Source: an uncultured Collinsella sp.
GTDB taxonomy: Bacteria; Actinomycetota; Coriobacteriia; Coriobacteriales; Coriobacteriaceae
Reading direction: 5' to 3'
DNA: 64,000 nucleotides
NCBI GenBank assembly: GCA_900768265.1
Contig: CAAGCF010000006.1
Coordinates: 1-64,000 of the forward strand
Positions 41,722 through 50,451 of the stretch are shown piece by piece. A program made the position numbers and the translations under genes. Position 1 is the stretch's first letter. Each line of letters begins with the position of its first letter. Under the pieces are notes generated by a model, which was given only the letters and a program-made list of their open reading frames with translations, was not told where the DNA came from and did not search any database.

Positions 41722-42938
41722 TAACAAATGAGCATCGCATCGCCAAAGCTGAAGAAGCGGTAGCGTTCCTCGATAGCGGCGGCGTAGGCATCCATGATCT
41801 GGTCGCGGGTGGCGAGCGCGCTCACAAGCATCATGAGCGTAGAGCGCGGCACGTGGAAATTGGTGATCAGCGCGTCGACCACGTGATAGGTCGAGCCGGG
41901 CATGAGGTAGAGCTGCGTCGTCGCGTTCTCGCGCACCACGATGTCACCGCGGCCGAGCGTGTCGGCGCCGTCCTCACGACCCTCAAAATAGCGCGCCGTC
42001 ACGGCCGGATCGAACACCGGCGCGTCCGCGTCAAACGCGCTCTCGAGCGAGCGCACCGCGGTGGTGCCGACAGCAATCACGCGGTGCCCCTCGGCCTTCG
42101 CCTTATGCACGGCGTCGACAACCTCCTGCGACACGTGGTAACGCTCGGTGTGCATGACGTGCTGCGTGGGGTCGTCCTCCTCCACCAGACGGAAGGTATC
42201 AATACCCACCTCGAGCTCGACGGCGGCAAACTTGGCACCCTTGGCCTCGATAGCGGCCATGAGCTCGGGCGTGAAGTGCAGACCCGCCGTGGGAGCAGCG
42301 GCCGAATGCTCCTCCTTCATGGCGTAGACGGTCTGGTACTTCTCGGGGTCGCCCTCGTAATCGGTAATGTAGGGCGGCAGCGGCACGTGGCCAGCAGCAT
42401 GGATGGCCTCGTCGAGCGTGCGCGGGTCGCCGGCGGCATTGCAACCGGCCGGCTCAAAGCGCACCAGACGGCCACCACGGCTATCGGTGACAAAGTCGAT
42501 GACCTCGGCCGTCAGCACCACGGGAGCCCCCTCGGGCGCATGGGCGCCACCGGCTCGATACTCAATCTGGGCACCGGGCTTCAGACGCTTGCCCGGCTTG
42601 ACCAGACACTCCCAAACGTGACCCAGCGGGTCAACATCCTCGCGACGCTTGAGCAGCAGCGTCTCGACCACGCCGCCCGAGCCGGCCTTGCGACCGATCA
42701 GGCGGGCCGGCATCACGCGCGTCTTGTTGATGACGAGCACATCGCCCGGCTCGATATAGTCGATGATGTCGCGGAAGATGCGGTGCTCGACGGTGCCGCC
42801 ATGCTCCAGCGGCGTTCCTGCCTCGGAGCCCTTGCGATCCACCACCAGCAGGCGGCAGGAGTCGCGCGGCTCGGCAGGCGCCTGAGCGATGAGCTCTTCA
42901 GGCAGGTTATAGTCAAAATCATCGGTACGCATAGACAC
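41721..42938 (-). CDS. queA: S-adenosylmethionine:tRNA ribosyltransferase-isomerase
   Basis: 405 residues. Adds an epoxycyclopentanediol from SAM to preQ1 in tRNA, giving epoxyqueuosine. Landmarks are DFDYNLPEELIAQ, INKTRVMPARLIGRK, SAAAPTAGLHFTPEL and MPGSTYHVVDALITNFHVPRSTLMMLVSA. The start is GTG at 42938 because AAGGAG lies 8 bp upstream; the ATG two codons later is 14 bp away. It follows queH by 64 bp on the same strand, forming a queH-queA unit. The structured 3' element begins at its stop codon. Confidence 0.95.
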   Translation of the reverse strand: MSMRTDDFDYNLPEELIAQAPAEPRDSCRLLVVDRKGSEAGTPLEHGGTVEHRIFRDIIDYIEPGDVLVINKTRVMPARLIGRKAGSGGVVETLLLKRREDVDPLGHVWECLVKPGKRLKPGAQIEYRAGGAHAPEGAPVVLTAEVIDFVTDSRGGRLVRFEPAGCNAAGDPRTLDEAIHAAGHVPLPPYITDYEGDPEKYQTVYAMKEEHSAAAPTAGLHFTPELMAAIEAKGAKFAAVELEVGIDTFRLVEEDDPTQHVMHTERYHVSQEVVDAVHKAKAEGHRVIAVGTTAVRSLESAFDADAPVFDPAVTARYFEGREDGADTLGRGDIVVRENATTQLYLMPGSTYHVVDALITNFHVPRSTLMMLVSALATRDQIMDAYAAAIEERYRFFSFGDAMLIC

Positions 42939-43002
42939 GTCGGATTCTCCTTATATAGTTAAAGTCCGCTCTACATCCTAGCAGGCTGACGTCCCAAATG
43001 AA

Positions 43003-43578
43003 CTACTTTTTGGAGGCTTTGCGCTCGTCACGGATGCGGGCGCGGTCCATGGCCGCCTCGACGGCCGAGAATCGGCAGCCGCAATAATTCTGCCGATACA
43101 TGCCCAGCTCGCGCGAACGACGCGTGGCCTCGGGGTAATACGGGCGAAAATCGCGAATGACCGGGGTGAGCCCATGTGCCGCCGCCAAGCGCTCAAGCAC
43201 GTCATTGCAGGTATTGAACAGCTGATACGGCGAGACGGCGAGCGTCGTGCCCACAAACTCAAACCCGCGCTCCTGGGCCACGCGGCACGCCTCGGCCAAG
43301 CGCAAGGCGTAGCACGCGCGACAGCGACGGGGTCGATCGGCGCCCAGCGGTGCCACACCGGTCTCCCAGCGCTCGCGGTCCTCGCCCGTCTCAATGAGCT
43401 CGATGCCGCCGTCGGCACACCACCGGCGCAGCTCGTCCAGGCGGCGCTGCCATTCATCGCGCGGCTGAATATTGGGGTTGGTCCAGCAAATTGTGGGTTC
43501 AAACCCCTCCTCGCGCAGCAGGCGGACCGGCTCAAGCGAGCACGGCGCACAGCAGGCGTGCAGCAGCAACGGCTTCAT
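43003..43578 (-). CDS. queH: Epoxyqueuosine reductase QueH (DUF208)
   Basis: A 191-residue alternative to QueG that reduces epoxyqueuosine to queuosine in tRNA. Cysteine motifs of the family are all present: LLHACCAPCS at the N-terminus, RRCRACYALRL in the middle and YCGCRFS near the end, suited to an iron-sulfur cluster. The ribosome site GGAGGAG directly abuts a first ATG with no spacer, so the second ATG (43578, 6-bp spacing) is chosen. It completes the last two steps of queuosine formation with the adjacent queA. Confidence 0.93.
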   Translation of the reverse strand: MKPLLLHACCAPCSLEPVRLLREEGFEPTICWTNPNIQPRDEWQRRLDELRRWCADGGIELIETGEDRERWETGVAPLGADRPRRCRACYALRLAEACRVAQERGFEFVGTTLAVSPYQLFNTCNDVLERLAAAHGLTPVIRDFRPYYPEATRRSRELGMYRQNYCGCRFSAVEAAMDRARIRDERKASKK

Positions 43579-43640
43579 CAGCATCTCCTCCCCTGCAATG
43601 ATTTTTTAATCCCCGTCCCAGAAAAATCATCCCAAAAAGA

Positions 43641-44210
43641 CTACCTTGCGAAAAAGCGCACGCCAAAGGATGTGTCCTCGCAGGCGACAATACGGCGGTC
43701 GCGCAAAATGGTCCGCACGTAATACCAATCGCCCACACAGCCCGACAAATGCAAGCCTGCCGCCAGATAGCACAGCAGCGGATAGCCCGAGAGCGCAAAC
43801 CCCAAGGCAAACGCCGCCGTCAAAACAACCGTCGGCGCCAGGCAAATCGCCATATACCGCGCACGCGAATACACCACGCCCTCGGCGCAGGCATAGATCA
43901 TCGCCGTCTCGCGGTTCGCCCCAAAGGTCACACGCGCGTCCGCAGGCGCCAGCACTTTAAATAGCACCGCATGCACCAGCTCATGGACACCAAACGACGT
44001 AGCAGAAACGCCTGCCAAGGCGACTATCCAGCCCAAGACGGCCATCCAGCCGCCCGCGTCAGCCGCATCTAAGTCCGCGGGCCCGCCCAGCAGCATAAAC
44101 ACCGGCACCAGGCACACGGCAAACACCACAAGCACGGCCATCCCCCACACAAAGCAGGCGTGCAGAAAATCCTCGTCCTCAAACGCATGTATGTTGGAAA
44201 TCTCATTCAT
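43641..44210 (-). CDS. DUF3267-like membrane zincin protein
   Basis: 189 residues with about four membrane helices. FGVHELVHAVLFKVL contains the HExxH zinc motif of gluzincins, and PTVVLTAAFAL follows in the expected region. This fits DUF3267, a family of putative membrane metalloproteases of unknown substrate. The start at 44210 has no clear Shine-Dalgarno. It precedes queH by 62 bp on the same strand, but functional linkage is doubtful. Confidence 0.75.
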   Translation of the reverse strand: MNEISNIHAFEDEDFLHACFVWGMAVLVVFAVCLVPVFMLLGGPADLDAADAGGWMAVLGWIVALAGVSATSFGVHELVHAVLFKVLAPADARVTFGANRETAMIYACAEGVVYSRARYMAICLAPTVVLTAAFALGFALSGYPLLCYLAAGLHLSGCVGDWYYVRTILRDRRIVACEDTSFGVRFFAR

Positions 44211-44342
44211 AGCATCTTAGGATAGCGCCCCTGCCACGTACCCGTCCGCATGTGCGATAATGTCGAACGATATGCACGAATTGACCACCGCGTCGCCAGG
44301 CCTTGCGCCCGGCCGCGCTCTCACCATATGCGAAGGAGTCCC

Positions 44343-46493
44343 ATGGCATCCAAATACTCCATGAACGACCGTCCCAGCTGGCCTCGCCGCGCCATCGTTA
44401 CCGCCGGCGAGCCCTACGGCAACAAGGGCCTTCACTTTGGCCACGTTGGTGGCGTCTTTGTCCCGGCCGACTTCTTCGCCCGCTTCCTGCGCGACCGTCT
44501 GGGCCGCGAGAACGTCATCTTCACCTCGGGCACTGACTGCTACGGCTCGCCCATCATGGAGAGCTACCGCAAGCTCAAGGAGAACGAAGGCTACGACAAG
44601 TCCATTAGCGAGTACGTCGAGTCCAACCACTCCCGCCAGGCCGCGACCCTCAACAACTACAACATCAGCTGCGATATCTACGGCGGCTCGGGCCTTGAAC
44701 CGGCTGCGCAGATTCACAATGAGGTGACCGCCGAGATTATCGAGCGCCTGCACGAGCAGGGCACCATCTCCAAGCGTTCCACGCTGCAGTTCTACGACGC
44801 CAAGGCCGGCACGTTCCTCAACGGCCGCCAGGTCATCGGCCGCTGCCCCATCCAGGGCTGCAAGTCCGAGAAGGCTTATGCCGACGAGTGCGATCTGGGC
44901 CACCAGTTTGAGCCCGAGGAGCTCATCGCGCCCAAGAGTCAGCTCACCGGCGAGGTGCCCGAGCTGCGCCCGGTTGACAACCTCTACTTCGACCTGCCGG
45001 CCTACCTCGACTTTATGAAGACCTACACCGCCAAGCTCGCCCAGAACCCGCAGGTTCGCTCCGTGGTTTCCAAGACCATGGAGGAGTGGCTGCTGCCGGC
45101 ACAGCTCTACATTCAGAACAAGTTCCGCGAAGCCTTCGACGCCGTCGAGGACCAGCTGCCCGAGCACACCGTGCTGGAGCCCGAGGGCAACAAGAGCAGC
45201 TTTACCGTCACCTTCCCCAGCTGGAAGGAACGCGACGACGCCCACGCGGTGCTCGCCAACGGCGGCGTGCGCTTCCGCAGCGGCAAGGCGCTCGTGCCCT
45301 TCCGCATCACCGGCAACATCGACTGGGGCGTTCCGGTGCCCCAGGTCGACGGCGTAACCGACGTCACCTGCTGGTGCTGGCCCGAGAGCCTGTGGGCGCC
45401 CATCAGCTACACCCGCACCGTACTTGCACGCGATGCCAAGGCCGCCGGCGTAACCGAGGGTGTCGCCGCCCAGGATGCCGCCCTCATGGGCGAGCCCGCC
45501 GCCGATTCCACGCAGGTCCCCGCGCCCACCTACCAGCACAGCTCGCTCGACTGGCGCGACTGGTGGTGCTCGGACGACGCTCAGATCTACCAGTTCATCG
45601 GCCAGGACAACATCTACTTCTACTGCATCGCGCAAACCGCCATGTGGGAGGCCCTGGGCTGGGACCTTACGCAGAGCACCGTCAGCGCCTGCTATCACCT
45701 GCTCTACATGGGCAAAAAGGCGAGCTCGTCCTCGCAGACGCCTCCCCCGCCGGCAGACGACCTGCTCAACCACTACACCTGCGAGCAGATGCGTGCGCAT
45801 TGGCTGTCGCTCGGCCTGTCCGAGAAGCCGGTGAGCTTTAGTCCCAAGGCATACGACACGCGCGTGACCGGCAAGGACAAGGACGGCAACGAGGTGCGTG
45901 CCTGCGACGACAAGCGCGTCATCGATCCGGCCCTTAAGGAGAGCGCGCTGCTGACCGGCGTCTTCAACCGCCTGGCCCGCAGCTGCTTCTACGGCGTCGC
46001 CATCAAGGAGGGCGACGAGAGCCCCTATCGCAACGGCTGCATCCCCGCCGGTGCCGCCTCCGCCGCCGTGGTCGAGGCTGCCGAGCAGGCCGCTCTCGCC
46101 TTTGAGCAGGCCATGTACAAGTTCGAGACGCACCGCGCGCTTGCCGTGTGCGACGACTACCTGCGTGCCGCCAACAAGCGCTGGAGCGACGCCTCCAAGG
46201 CCGCCAACAAGCTCGAGGGCGAACCAGCCAACGCCGCCATGAAGCAGGCCCTCGTCGACGCCTTTACCGAGCTGCGTGTGGCGACCGTGCTCATGCACGG
46301 CATTGTCCCGGCCGGCTGTGAGCTCATCTGCGAGTACTTCGACGTCGATCCGGTCGCCTTCTTTAGTTGGGATAACATCTTTGCCTCCACGGACGAGTTT
46401 GTGGAGAGCCTGGGCGAGAAGCCCGGCGAGCACCGCGTGAAGCCGCTGCCCCCGCGCTTCGACTTCTTCAGCAAGCACGAGAGCCAGTACTAA
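44343..46493 (+). CDS. Methionyl-tRNA synthetase-like class I tRNA ligase with degenerate KMSKS
   Basis: 716 residues. The Rossmann part has GEPYGNKGLHFGHVGG (HIGH-type motif HFGH at about 31-34), VIFTSGTDCYGSPI and the MetRS zinc knuckle GRCPIQGCKSEKAYADECD. This is followed by ELIAPKSQLTGEVPELR, FIGQDNIYFYCI and a C-terminal helical anticodon domain ending PPRFDFF, all MetRS-like. The KMSKS loop reads GKKASSSSQTPPPP, so Met and the second Lys are absent. It is either a diverged MetRS that tolerates this loop or a paralogue with another role. GAAGGAG precedes ATG 44343. Confidence 0.75.
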   Translation: MASKYSMNDRPSWPRRAIVTAGEPYGNKGLHFGHVGGVFVPADFFARFLRDRLGRENVIFTSGTDCYGSPIMESYRKLKENEGYDKSISEYVESNHSRQAATLNNYNISCDIYGGSGLEPAAQIHNEVTAEIIERLHEQGTISKRSTLQFYDAKAGTFLNGRQVIGRCPIQGCKSEKAYADECDLGHQFEPEELIAPKSQLTGEVPELRPVDNLYFDLPAYLDFMKTYTAKLAQNPQVRSVVSKTMEEWLLPAQLYIQNKFREAFDAVEDQLPEHTVLEPEGNKSSFTVTFPSWKERDDAHAVLANGGVRFRSGKALVPFRITGNIDWGVPVPQVDGVTDVTCWCWPESLWAPISYTRTVLARDAKAAGVTEGVAAQDAALMGEPAADSTQVPAPTYQHSSLDWRDWWCSDDAQIYQFIGQDNIYFYCIAQTAMWEALGWDLTQSTVSACYHLLYMGKKASSSSQTPPPPADDLLNHYTCEQMRAHWLSLGLSEKPVSFSPKAYDTRVTGKDKDGNEVRACDDKRVIDPALKESALLTGVFNRLARSCFYGVAIKEGDESPYRNGCIPAGAASAAVVEAAEQAALAFEQAMYKFETHRALAVCDDYLRAANKRWSDASKAANKLEGEPANAAMKQALVDAFTELRVATVLMHGIVPAGCELICEYFDVDPVAFFSWDNIFASTDEFVESLGEKPGEHRVKPLPPRFDFFSKHESQY

Positions 46494-46552
46494 AGCACGC
46501 CAGCAGCGGCGTGCCCGGAAAGTAGTCTATTTGGGACGGGAAGGAAAGACGG

Positions 46553-47656
46553 ATGTCCAAGCCGCGTCGTCGTAAGCAGAAAAAGCAGGTCAAGGCCGAG
46601 CTCAAGCTTAGGCAGTTTGCCGCTACCGAGCTTTCCGACCAGCTTGCCGCCCAACACTCCGCCGCCGACCTGCCGCGCTTTATGGTCGACACGGTCGCCG
46701 GCGCCTATGCACCCGCCGATGCTCAGCTCATGATCGAGGGCTTCGGTGCCGCTGCCACGCGCCCGGTCACGCTGCGCGCCAACACGCTCAAGGCGACCGC
46801 CGAGGACATCGCCGCCGCACTCGACGCAGCCGGCATCGCCCACCGCCCCGTCGCATGGTACCCGGACGCTTTCATCCTGCCCGAGGCCCAGGTTTCCGAC
46901 CTATGGGACCTCGACATCTACCGCGACGGCAAAATCTACTTGCAAAGCCTGTCGTCCATGATGCCGCCGTTGGTCCTGGGCGCCCAGGCAGGCGAGGACA
47001 TCCTGGACATGTGCGCAGCCCCCGGTGGCAAGACGACGCAGATCGCCGCCCTCACCCAGGGCCAGGCACACCTCACGGCCTGCGAGATGAGCATTCCCCG
47101 CGCCGAAAAGCTTGAGTCCAACCTCCACCGCCAGGGCGCCAAAAACGTGCCCGTCATGCGCATCGACGCACGCGAGCTCGACGAATTCTTCCGCTTTGAC
47201 CGCATCCTGCTCGACGCTCCCTGCACCGGCACGGGCACCGTCATCAGCGGCAACGAAAAGAGCCTGCGCGGCCTCACCGAGCAGTTGCTCGGCAAGTGCG
47301 CCCGCTCGCAGCGAGCACTTCTGGACCGCGCCATGGGAGCCCTCAAACCGGGCGGAACGCTCGTCTATTCGACTTGTTCGATCTTGCCGCAGGAAAACGA
47401 GGACGCCCTGCAAGAGGCCCTCGACAAGCACATGGACTGCGAGCTCATCCCCCTCGACGGCACGCCGAGCAAAAGCGAAGCACGCCGCGCCCAGGATGCC
47501 GGCGAGGAGCCGCGCATCGAGTCCAACGCTCTCACCGAGGCAATCGCCGCGGGTCAGGTATCGGCCATCACCAACGGCATGCCCGGCACGCTCACCATCC
47601 CGCCCAGCCGCGACTTTGAGGGCTTCTACATCGCCCTGGTCCGAAAACGCGGCTAG
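46553..47656 (+). CDS. RsmB/RsmF-type rRNA m5C methyltransferase (NOL1/NOP2/sun family)
   Basis: 367 residues. A basic start (SKPRRRKQKKQ) precedes an N-terminal RNA-binding portion. The SAM-dependent domain has motif I ILDMCAAPGGKTTQIA, motif IV LDAPCTGTGTV with the release cysteine, and motif VI YSTCSILPQENED with the catalytic cysteine, the two-cysteine mechanism of RNA m5C methyltransferases. There is no long C-terminal PUA domain, so it is a short form. The exact rRNA target is not deducible. GGAAGGAAAG precedes the ATG, 59 bp after the MetRS-like gene; probably co-transcribed. Confidence 0.88.
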   Translation: MSKPRRRKQKKQVKAELKLRQFAATELSDQLAAQHSAADLPRFMVDTVAGAYAPADAQLMIEGFGAAATRPVTLRANTLKATAEDIAAALDAAGIAHRPVAWYPDAFILPEAQVSDLWDLDIYRDGKIYLQSLSSMMPPLVLGAQAGEDILDMCAAPGGKTTQIAALTQGQAHLTACEMSIPRAEKLESNLHRQGAKNVPVMRIDARELDEFFRFDRILLDAPCTGTGTVISGNEKSLRGLTEQLLGKCARSQRALLDRAMGALKPGGTLVYSTCSILPQENEDALQEALDKHMDCELIPLDGTPSKSEARRAQDAGEEPRIESNALTEAIAAGQVSAITNGMPGTLTIPPSRDFEGFYIALVRKRG

Positions 47657-47680
47657 CGCACGGATTCAAAACTCAACAAG

Positions 47681-47851
47681 CTATTCCCGTGCGCGCTTGT
47701 CCTGCTGGTCACGGTGCTGCTTAAGCGCCTCGCGTTCCTTGCGCTCGGCTCTTTTGCCCTTAATGGCCGTAACCACAAAATAGATGACCGCGGCGGCAAC
47801 GATTGCGCCCACGCATAGGCCAATCGAGCCCAACATTGCTGTGAATTCCAT
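47681..47851 (-). CDS. Small single-pass membrane protein (56 residues)
   Basis: It reads MEFTAMLGSIGLC, then a hydrophobic helix VGAIVAAAVIYFVVTAI, then a highly charged tail of about 25 residues (KGKRAERKEREALKQHRD...). AGAGAGGTG lies 7 bp before the ATG, a good ribosome site. N-out, C-in topology is likely from the basic tail. No family assigned. It is short and easily missed, but the ribosome site, composition and clean stop support it. It is convergent with the rRNA methyltransferase gene. Confidence 0.7.
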   Translation of the reverse strand: MEFTAMLGSIGLCVGAIVAAAVIYFVVTAIKGKRAERKEREALKQHRDQQDKRARE

Positions 47852-48042
47852 TCCGCGTCACCTCTCTTTTAAACGGGACTTTCAAGATAGCACCTCAATA
47901 CCCGCCACCACAGCTCCTTCACGTTCGCCGGCCCTTCGGTCTAACGGATGGCACGGCGGGGAAAAATCAACTCGTCAAACGATTTAGCAAGTACAATGCT
48001 GCCGGCACCCTGCCGGCCGTCATCACATAGAATCGAGCCTCC

Positions 48043-49134
48043 ATGGATACCCTCAACGACCTAAACGAGCGCGTCGACGCCTTTGTCGGCACCAGCTCCT
48101 TCGACACGTCAGTCACGGCAAACGACCAAGCCCCCATCGATGTTCCCGCCGAGGTTCACGAGGACATTGTCGCCTCGGTCGACTTCTCCGAGGTAGAACT
48201 TGCAGACGAATTTACCGAGCCCCAGGTGGCCGTAACTCCCAACGGCCTTTTGCCCATGGAGCCGCTGCCCATCGACGGGCGTCTGCGCAAGGCGGCTCTC
48301 CGCATGCCCGATGAGATCGAGGAGGCCAGCGGCTTTACGCTCTTCGGTCGTCGCATCAAGTCGCTTATCTACACCACCGACGTCGCGGTCATCCGCAACT
48401 CCAACGCCGATGCCGTCTTTGCCGTTTACCCCTTCACGCCACAGCCGGCCATTACGCAGGCGCTGTTGACCGTTGCCGAGTGCCCGGTCTTTGTAGGCGT
48501 GGGCGGCGGAACTACGACCGGTAAGCGCTCCGTACAGATGGCAGCCGTCTCCGAGATGCAGGGCGCGGCGGGCTGTGTGGTCAACTCCCCTGCCACTGCC
48601 GAAATGATCGAGCACATCACCAACATCGCCGACATCCCCGTCATCGCCACGGTCGTACGTTGCGACGACGATGCTCACGCCAAAGTGCGCGCCGGAGCCA
48701 AGATCCTCAACATCGCGGCCGGCAAGAACACGCCCCAGGTCCTGCGCGAGCTGCGCGAGCACTATCCCAACCTGCCGCTCATCGCACCGGGCGGCAAGAC
48801 GCCCGAGAGCATCCGTGAGACCATCGCCGCCGGCGCCAACGCCATCATCTGGACGCCGCCTTCGGCCCAGCAGCTGCAGACCGACATGATGCAGCGCTAC
48901 CGCAAGATGAAGGAAGACGCCACGCCTGTCATCTCGCGCGACGATGTGCCCATTATCGACCAGGTCGCCGCCGCCGAGGTCAGCCAGGTCGAGAACATGA
49001 ATCCCGATGTGCCGATCCCCGACGAAGTCATCGAACGTGTCGCTTCGATCCACGATCACATCGAGGAGCGTCGCGCCAACCGTGGACTCAAGCCGTCACT
49101 GCACGGCTTCTTCTTCCGCGGAAAGAAACGCTAA
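48043..49134 (+). CDS. Conserved TIM-barrel-like protein of unknown function
   Basis: 363 residues. After an acidic N-terminal segment of about 75 residues come repeating beta-alpha units: DVAVIRNSNADAVFAVYPFTPQPAITQALL, VFVGVGGGTTTGKRS, AAGCVVNSPATAEMI, IPVIATVV, AGAKILNIAAGKNTPQVL and LPLIAPGGKTPESIRETIAAGANAI. The order of Gly-rich strands fits a phosphate-binding TIM barrel such as the KDPG-aldolase class. I recall similar proteins labelled only as hydrolase in gut Firmicutes. No substrate can be named. The ATG lacks a clear Shine-Dalgarno; a TACAAT -10-like box is at 47992-47997. Confidence 0.6.
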   Translation: MDTLNDLNERVDAFVGTSSFDTSVTANDQAPIDVPAEVHEDIVASVDFSEVELADEFTEPQVAVTPNGLLPMEPLPIDGRLRKAALRMPDEIEEASGFTLFGRRIKSLIYTTDVAVIRNSNADAVFAVYPFTPQPAITQALLTVAECPVFVGVGGGTTTGKRSVQMAAVSEMQGAAGCVVNSPATAEMIEHITNIADIPVIATVVRCDDDAHAKVRAGAKILNIAAGKNTPQVLRELREHYPNLPLIAPGGKTPESIRETIAAGANAIIWTPPSAQQLQTDMMQRYRKMKEDATPVISRDDVPIIDQVAAAEVSQVENMNPDVPIPDEVIERVASIHDHIEERRANRGLKPSLHGFFFRGKKR

Positions 49135-49144
49135 CCGCAACAGC

Positions 49145-49182
49145 AAGGCCCGCCCCGCAAACAACGGGACGGGCCTTTTCTG
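49145..49182 (+). terminator. Terminator between the TIM-barrel-like and DegV genes
   Basis: AAGGCCCG pairs with CGGGCCTT, extended by CCCCG/CGGG, followed by TTCTGTTTTC. Confidence 0.8.
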
Positions 49183-49241
49183 TTTTCGAATGTCAGGAGT
49201 GGCAAGCGCAGCTGTTAAAACTGTCATCCAGCCCACGAACG

Positions 49242-50132
49242 TTAATCCGCGCGCTTGTCGCCCATAAAGAAGAGCGCCACCGTACCAGGTCCGGTATGCG
49301 AACCGATCAGAGTACCGATGTTATTGATCTCAATCTTGCCTTTAAGCTGCGGAACCTGTTCCTCAATCAGCGCCGCAACTGCCTCGGCATCCTCGCGGCA
49401 CGCCGAGTGCGACATGATGCACTTACCCGAATAATCCGCACCTTCCTGCACGTGTGCCATCATGGTCTTAGCCATCTCGGAAATCGCGCGCTTCTTAGTG
49501 CGAATCTTCTCACGTGGCGACAGCCCACCTTCGCAATCGACCGTCATAAGTGGGCAAATCTTAAGCGCCGTGCCGATGATCGCGCTTGCGGCCGAAATGC
49601 GACCGCCTCGTAGGTAGCTCGACAGATCGGTCGAGAAGAACCAGTGGTGAAGGTTGAGTTTATGCTCCTCAATCCAAGCGGCCGTCTCGTCGAGCGAAGC
49701 GCCGCCATCGCGAACGTCGGCGGCACATTCCGCCAGCAGGCCAAAGCCCGAAGACGCCGCCAACGAATCGATGACGCGCACCTTGCCGCCCTGAGGATAG
49801 CGATCCGCGAGCATCTGTGCCGCAACGCAGGCCGATCCATACGTGCCCGAAATACCCGACGACAACGTCAGGTGCAGCACGTCTTTACCCTCGGCAACAA
49901 ACGGCTCCCAAAACTCCTCGTACTCACCCACGCTCACCTGAGACGTCTTGGGCATGGCGCCCGCGGCAATCTGGGCAAAAAACTCGTCCGGCGTAATCGA
50001 CTGATACAGATCGTCCATATAGACAACATCGTCAATCTCGTAATGAAAACACACGACAGGGATATTGCGCGACGCAAAGAACTCACGGGTTCGATCGGCG
50101 GCGGATTCACAGGTCAGGACAAAATCACTCAT
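49242..50132 (-). CDS. DegV family fatty-acid-binding protein, second gene
   Basis: 296 residues. It begins FVLTCESAADRTREFFASRNIPVVCFHYEID, with a Cys in place of the usual Asp in TDS. It continues with KTSQVSVGEYEEFW, TLSSGISGTYGSA, HHWFFSTDLSSYLRGGRIS and IGSHTGPGTVALFF, all DegV-like. It shares little direct identity with the gene at 35017, so the two probably bind different lipids. AAGGAG at 6 bp from the ATG. A perfect palindrome covers its likely -10 region. Confidence 0.85.
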   Translation of the reverse strand: MSDFVLTCESAADRTREFFASRNIPVVCFHYEIDDVVYMDDLYQSITPDEFFAQIAAGAMPKTSQVSVGEYEEFWEPFVAEGKDVLHLTLSSGISGTYGSACVAAQMLADRYPQGGKVRVIDSLAASSGFGLLAECAADVRDGGASLDETAAWIEEHKLNLHHWFFSTDLSSYLRGGRISAASAIIGTALKICPLMTVDCEGGLSPREKIRTKKRAISEMAKTMMAHVQEGADYSGKCIMSHSACREDAEAVAALIEEQVPQLKGKIEINNIGTLIGSHTGPGTVALFFMGDKRAD

Positions 50133-50150
50133 ATGAGGCTCCTTAAGTAT

Positions 50151-50174
50151 TGCTGTGCAAATTATCGCACAGCA
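50151..50174. promoter_or_regulatory. Palindrome TGCTGTGC-N8-GCACAGCA, candidate operator of the DegV gene
   Basis: An 8-bp perfect dyad surrounds a minus-strand GATAAT hexamer that could be the -10 box. It is 19 bp upstream of the start codon. Confidence 0.5.
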
Positions 50175-50395
50175 AGCCTAAATACGATACAAATGTCCAC
50201 TATTTACCAATGCGAACCATTTGTATTGATTATCTTTATCATGAACATCCCCATCCCCGCCATGGGGCAACGTGGGCAAAATCACCCGCTTCGTCTCCAC
50301 TCAACCGCCATATCTACCTCAACTAAATCGATTTACCAAACCGTTCAGCCGACAATTCAGCCGCTGGCGCAAAATGGAAACAAAAGCGGCGCATA

Positions 50396-50423
50396 CTGAT
50401 AAACGTTTGACGCTGTTTATCAG
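50396..50423. promoter_or_regulatory. Palindrome CTGATAAAC-N10-GTTTATCAG upstream of fbp
   Basis: 9-bp perfect arms, 28 bp before the fructose-bisphosphatase ATG. It could be an operator or a leader hairpin. The regulator is unknown. Confidence 0.5.
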
Positions 50424-50451
50424 TTTTACCAGCCCCATCGGAAGGTGTTTC

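Noticed and set aside
44217..46478. 753-residue minus-strand frame
   Set aside because: Exactly antisense to the MetRS-like gene, which has HIGH and zinc-knuckle motifs and a ribosome site; the frame has none.
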